From positions 1 through 55,182 of IMG/VR virus record IMGVR_UViG_3300027972_000014: a stretch of DNA of 55,182 nt; one strand, 5' to 3'. Positions 55,116 to 55,182 of the stretch are shown here, piece after piece (the first letter of the stretch is position 1; each line of letters opens with the position of its first letter). The notes under the pieces are model-generated. The model saw only the letters and a list, made by a program, of their open reading frames with translations, did not search any database and was not told where the DNA came from. Source of the stretch: a virus. The position numbers and the translations under genes are program-made.

Positions 55116-55182
55116 TATTATCTCCTATTCCAGTTTCTTGAAATTATAATCACCCATCATTAACGTGTGCGGCTCGAAATGC
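55035..55182. repeat. Terminal redundancy, right copy
   Basis: Second copy of 1-148, with C at 55056 where the left copy has T. See the left copy. Confidence 0.95.
55125..55182 (-). CDS. DnaB-like helicase, 3' fragment (duplicate of 91-148)
   Basis: This is the last 18 codons and stop of the helicase gene that is complete at 91-1047, present because the contig end repeats its start. It is not a separate gene. Confidence 0.85.
   Translation of the reverse strand, partial: HFEPHTLMMGDYNFKKLE

Noticed and set aside
1-55182. tRNA genes
   Set aside because: I looked for T-arm signatures and cloverleaf pairing and found none convincing; a covariance search was not possible here.

Overview
The window is one complete or nearly complete genome of a tailed double-stranded DNA phage (siphovirus type). 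The first 148 bases recur as the last 148 (1-148 and 55035-55182, one difference), so the molecule is circularly permuted or terminally redundant, with a unit length of about 55,034 bp. The virion set is HK97-like: small and large terminase, portal fused to a MuF domain, S78-type prohead protease, HK97-fold capsid, head-tail connectors, tail terminator, tube protein, frameshifted tail chaperone, tape measure, a distal-tail protein with a beta-propeller, a ReqiPepy6 Gp37-like hub protein and a C1q-like tip. The host cannot be named. A SpoIID-type lytic enzyme and the YLPIV-type secreted N-terminus of the distal-tail gene make me think of Chloroflexota or a Gram-positive-like host, but this is inference.

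Layout, with most genes on the minus strand and read right to left. Region 91-6861 holds replication (primase, an initiator-like winged-helix protein, a short DnaB-like helicase) and many small accessory genes, led by sigma70-like promoters at 4353-4380 and 6906-6935. Region 7176-9548 is a plus-strand operon: an Xis/MerR-like DNA-binding protein followed by four membrane proteins. Region 9552-37898 is the structural block, transcribed leftward from small terminase to tail tip. It is interrupted by a sugar/methyl-transfer cassette (22477-28672) between the capsid and connector genes and by a plus-strand homing-endonuclease-like gene (32290-32988). Region 37924-44161 has a DNA methyltransferase, the lysis candidates (SpoIID/LytB enzyme, glycosidase-like TIM barrel, two holin-like proteins) and a metallophosphoesterase. 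Region 44304-45526 is small cassette-like genes with hairpins resembling integron attC sites.

The most unusual part is 45537-49858: a tightly packed minus-strand operon of HTH protein, Csf2 (Cas7-like), Csf1-like large subunit, a CxxxCxxC radical-SAM protein and Csf3 (Cas5-like). This is a type IV CRISPR-Cas effector set carried by a phage, with a radical-SAM enzyme inserted between the effector subunits. I see no CRISPR array, Cas6, DinG or adaptation gene in the window. The operon ends 10 bases before an attC-like palindrome, and a similar half-site lies just upstream of its first gene.

Region 50228-55115 has further small genes, an SSB-like plus-strand protein with an acidic, phenylalanine-terminated tail, a bidirectional terminator, RHH regulators, a VRR-type nuclease and a DUF4326 protein, which lead back into the replication genes across the circular junction. 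A dyad motif, GTTGAGA(CA or TG)TCTCAAC, occurs five times around the genome in different reading frames and looks like a DNA-level site.
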